Assembly: GCA_034769895.1 (NCBI GenBank)
Contig: CM068367.1
Location: 705,282,885-705,346,884 of the forward strand
Direction of reading: 5' to 3'
Origin: Magicicada septendecula
Taxonomy: Eukaryota; Arthropoda; Insecta; Hemiptera; Cicadidae
DNA: 64,000 nucleotides
Both the position numbers and the translations under genes were made by a program. Shown here piece by piece: positions 61,400-64,000 of this stretch. Each line of letters starts with the position of its first letter. The first letter of the stretch is position 1. The notes beneath the pieces are model-generated. The model was not told the DNA's origin. It saw nothing but the letters and a program-made list of their open reading frames with translations, and searched no databases.

Positions 61400-61890
61400 T
61401 TATTTTTGTTTATTGTTTAATATATAATAAAATATTTCTTCATTTGTAAAATCCACTTTTATATTCATTAATTTATTTTTATCTTCTTTTTTAACTTCAA
61501 GTATTTCTAGTTCTTCTATTAATTTTCTTTTTTGCGGATTGTTTTCTATTTTTATTATTTCCATATTTTCCTTGGGATTTATGAATTTATGGCCTGATTC
61601 GTTGAAATGTCTTGCATATAGTGAGTTCGTTACTCTAACCCCTTCTCCTTTTGCGTGTTCATTCATTCTAATTTTAAATTTTCTTCCAGTTTCGCCCAGA
61701 TATATCTTATTACATTCCCCACATTTTAATTTGTATACGCCGCTTTTTTCTGTTAATGGAATTTCTTCAGTTTTATCATTTTTTATATATTCGAATACAT
61801 TTTTCGTTTTCTTTATTCCTATCTGTATTTCATATTTTTCGAAACATTTTTGTAGCATTTTTGTTTGATATCCTATGTATGTTATTGCTC
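61400..61890 (-). pseudogene. Penelope GIY-YIG endonuclease domain
   Basis: Shows SGVYKLKCGECNKIYLGETG (the GIY and YIG elements with an inserted CxxC), then RKFKIRMNEH (the catalytic Arg), HFNESGH, and KLIEELEIL (the metal-binding Glu). The CxxC and the two His suggest the zinc-binding insert of Penelope nucleases. The domain itself is undamaged but is separated from the RT by a frameshift near 61905. It would nick target DNA for insertion. Confidence 0.88.
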
Positions 61891-61907
61891 CTTTATATTT
61901 CTTTTCT

Positions 61908-63072
61908 TCATTTGTTTTTTTCTTTTTTGTTATTTTCTATTTCTTTATTTTCCTCTATTTTCTTAACTATTCTATTAATTATTTTAGGGTTGTAATTATT
62001 ATTTTTTGCTATTTGTTGTATTTTCTTTAATTCTTTTTGTTTGAGTTCTTCATTTTCTAGATAATTTATAGCTCTATAACAAAATGAATTTAATGCTGCC
62101 ATTTTATAATTTACTGGATGATATGATTCTTGTGGAATTATTAAATCTGAGTATGTTTCTTTCCTATATATATCGAATTTGAGTTTGTTATCTTCAATTT
62201 TAATATTGATATCCAGGAAATTAATTTCTAATCCTCCAATTTCTTCTTGAAATTTTATTGTTTTTTCTATGTTATTTAGTTGTTCCGTAAATTTTTTAAA
62301 TTCATTTACTTCACCTTCCCAAACTATTAGTATGTCATCTACATACCTGATCCATTTTTTAATTCTTCTTTCTTTATCTATATCTTTTAAAATTTTTAAT
62401 TTCAAAGCTATTCATGAATATCTCTGCCATTAATGGTGAAAGCGGTGATCCCATTGGTAATCCATTTTCTTGTATGTAAAATTTGTTATTAAATCTGAAG
62501 TAGTTCTGGTTTAGGCATAATTCTAATCCTTCTATTATTTCGTTTTTCCATTCTACATTACTTAATTTGTTTTTCTTTATTATTTCTACTGTTTTTGCTA
62601 TTGGTATGTTGGTGTACATATCTTTTATATCTAATGACATTAATTTTGTCTTATTTGTTATGGTAATTTCTTTTAATCTTTCTATTACCTTTTTACTATT
62701 TTCTATGCTGTGGATTTCTTCTTTTTCATATGCCATTTTGATTCTTTTACTTATTTCTTTTGATATTTTGTATGTTGGCGAATTTATAAATGATACTATA
62801 GGTCTTAATGGCATTTCTTTTTTATGTAACTTAATTTGACATCTAAATTTTGGAGCTTCAGGATTATGTTCTATTTTTTGTTTCTTTTGCCATTCTGTTA
62901 AATATGTTGTCTTTTTTATCAATTTCTTTGTTTGTGCTTGAAATTTACTTGTGTAATCATATTTTATTTCTTTATATGGTCCTTTTTGTATAAATTGTTC
63001 TGCTTTTTCGATATAATCTCTTTTGTTCATTACCACTGCTGTGTTACCTTTATCGGCTTTTATAACTATCAA
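61908..63072 (-). pseudogene. Penelope reverse transcriptase
   Basis: Reading from 63072: IKADKGNTAVVM, then RPIVSFINSPTYKISK, MSLDIKDMYTNIPI (motif A, catalytic Asp), QENGLPMGSPLSPLMAEIFM (motif B). After a frameshift near 62400 come RYVDDILIVW (motif C, Asp pair) and the thumb-side block TYSDLIIPQESYHP with YKMAALNSF. All catalytic residues are present, and only the frameshift breaks the protein. The order and motifs are those of Penelope RT, which is related to telomerase RT. Confidence 0.9.
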
Positions 63073-63854
63073 ATTGTTCTCCGTGATTTTCTTTTTTAAT
63101 TCTCTTATATTTCTTTTTATTTGTGTTTCGTTTTTATTTCTTACATTTTTGTTTTTCTTACATATTTTTTCTACTATTTCTTTTACTTCACTTCTTAATT
63201 GTTTTTAGTTTCTTCATTTTTTATTTTATCGATTATTTCTTCACATTCTATTATTGTATTTTCTTTATCTATGTTTGTTTTTGTTGCATATTTTAAACTT
63301 TTCCCTAATAATTTATGTTCATTTTCTGTAAACTTTGTTTCTGTTAAATTTAATACTTTTTCAGCAAATTTTATTTCTTTATCTTTTTCTTTATTTTTAT
63401 TTCTTGTTCCTTCCATTAATTCCTTGAGTTTCTTATTTAATCTCTCTTCCATTTTTCTTATTTTCTTTTCTATTTATTTTTCACCAAACTCTTTTCTCAT
63501 TTCTTCTATTTCTATATAATTGTAACTTGTATATAATTTTTGATGTAATTGATACATTTCTTTGTTATATTTATTTATTTTATTGTATAAGTTCTTAATT
63601 TCAAGTTTTATCCATATTTTTTCCGCCATGTTTTTCACTTGGTTTGCTACTTTGCTTTTGTTATTAATTTTAATTTTTGCGTATTTTGGAGTTATTTTGT
63701 TAATTAAACACTGTTTATTAAACCAAATTTTCCCTAGCGTTTTTTTCAATTTTGCTTTAATTTTTAAATACTTAAAAAATTCCCTTACATTTTTATATTT
63801 ATCTGCTTGCAATTCGCATGTTTTATTCTTCGTATTGTTTAAATTAGCAGCCAT
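63073..63854 (-). pseudogene. Penelope ORF N-terminal region
   Basis: Starts MAANLNNTKNKTCEL at 63854. Lys-rich helical region with no catalytic motif. An in-frame TAA (63474-63476) and a frameshift near 63195 separate it from the RT. The start codon lies inside the terminal repeat, so the downstream repeat carries a second copy of the first ~10 codons. Confidence 0.75.
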
Positions 63855-64000
63855 CCTTACTTTTCTTTTATAAAATTGCTAAACTGCTATAATTGTTTTT
63901 ATTATTTAGACAAAGCTTTTCGTCATTACTGACATCTTCAGGTCTTAAACAACGTCTGTCAACTGTACGTTGTAGGCTTTTATATTTTAGGCCCCTCCCC
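63825..64000 (-). repeat. Penelope upstream terminal repeat (pseudo-LTR), cut by window end
   Basis: Matches 61033-61208 with very few changes (one T for C in TATATTTTAGG; GTCAACTG for GTAAACTG). It continues beyond the window. Confidence 0.85.
63908..63945 (-). ncRNA. Hammerhead-like ribozyme motif, upstream terminal repeat
   Basis: Same core as the other three copies. With the copy at 61116-61153 it would flank a monomer-length element RNA. Confidence 0.5.

Larger units (their letters stand above)
56697..61700. repeat. Right copy of the ~5 kb segmental duplication
   Basis: Counterpart of 1-5008. It starts inside gag only because the window starts there. It ends where the Penelope copies diverge (CGCCCAGA then TATATC here, CGCCCAGA then TTTAAAG on the left). 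Confidence 0.9.
61033..64000 (-). mobile_element. Penelope-like retroelement with direct terminal repeats
   Basis: Minus-strand element: N-terminal region, Penelope-type RT, then GIY-YIG endonuclease. The sequence starting ATTCTTCGTATTG at 61033 recurs at 63825-64000, so the element has direct pseudo-LTRs or is a tandem of two copies. The repeat contains the start of the ORF. The target is the same site as at 4340 in unit 1. The second repeat runs off the window. Confidence 0.88.

Overview
This is a eukaryotic, AT-rich nuclear window, most likely from an insect or another arthropod. The evidence is retrotransposon and DNA-transposon families typical of such genomes (Ty3/Gypsy, BEL/Pao, Penelope-like, pogo/Tigger), a GT-AG intron inside a transposase, AATAAA signals and long CA microsatellites. 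I see no host gene, rRNA, tRNA or CRISPR. The whole window is nested and tandemly amplified mobile DNA.

Layout. (1) 1-2542: 3' part of an internally deleted Gypsy element (gag tail, integrase, LTR), then scrambled inverted Gypsy-related sequence. (2) 2543-35544: head-to-tail array of a ~5.8 kb unit, five full units plus one cut by a gap. Each unit has, on the minus strand, a TG..CA-type LTR end, a primer-binding site two bases away, and one 450-codon ORF with a coiled coil and no pol. I read it as a gag-only (TR-GAG-like) non-autonomous LTR retrotransposon in LTR-internal-LTR-internal form. Unit 1 carries a Penelope insertion in the form of an imperfect palindrome; the other units show the empty site. 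(3) 35545-36044: 500 Ns. (4) 36045-47902: four tandem ~3.22 kb units, each a dead pogo/Tigger element plus the 5' end of a BEL gag gene. (5) 47903-52367: the BEL/Pao element itself, decayed and truncated in integrase. (6) 52368-55002: AT-rich spacer with no gene. (7) 55003-58309: the second, more complete copy of the internally deleted Gypsy element. (8) 56697-61700: near-identical copy of window positions 1-5008. (9) 61033-64000: Penelope-like element on the minus strand with RT and GIY-YIG domains, terminal repeats, and a hammerhead-like motif in each repeat.

How the parts relate. The gag-only unit encodes no enzymes, so any mobilisation must be in trans. Its array probably grew by unequal exchange or from a circular intermediate, because units carry distinct microsatellite lengths and shared variants. 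The Tigger array grew by DNA duplication, not transposition, because all four copies share the same inactivating lesions and the same BEL breakpoint. The only long undamaged coding regions are the four 450-codon ORFs. All family names are from motif recognition by eye; no database search was possible.
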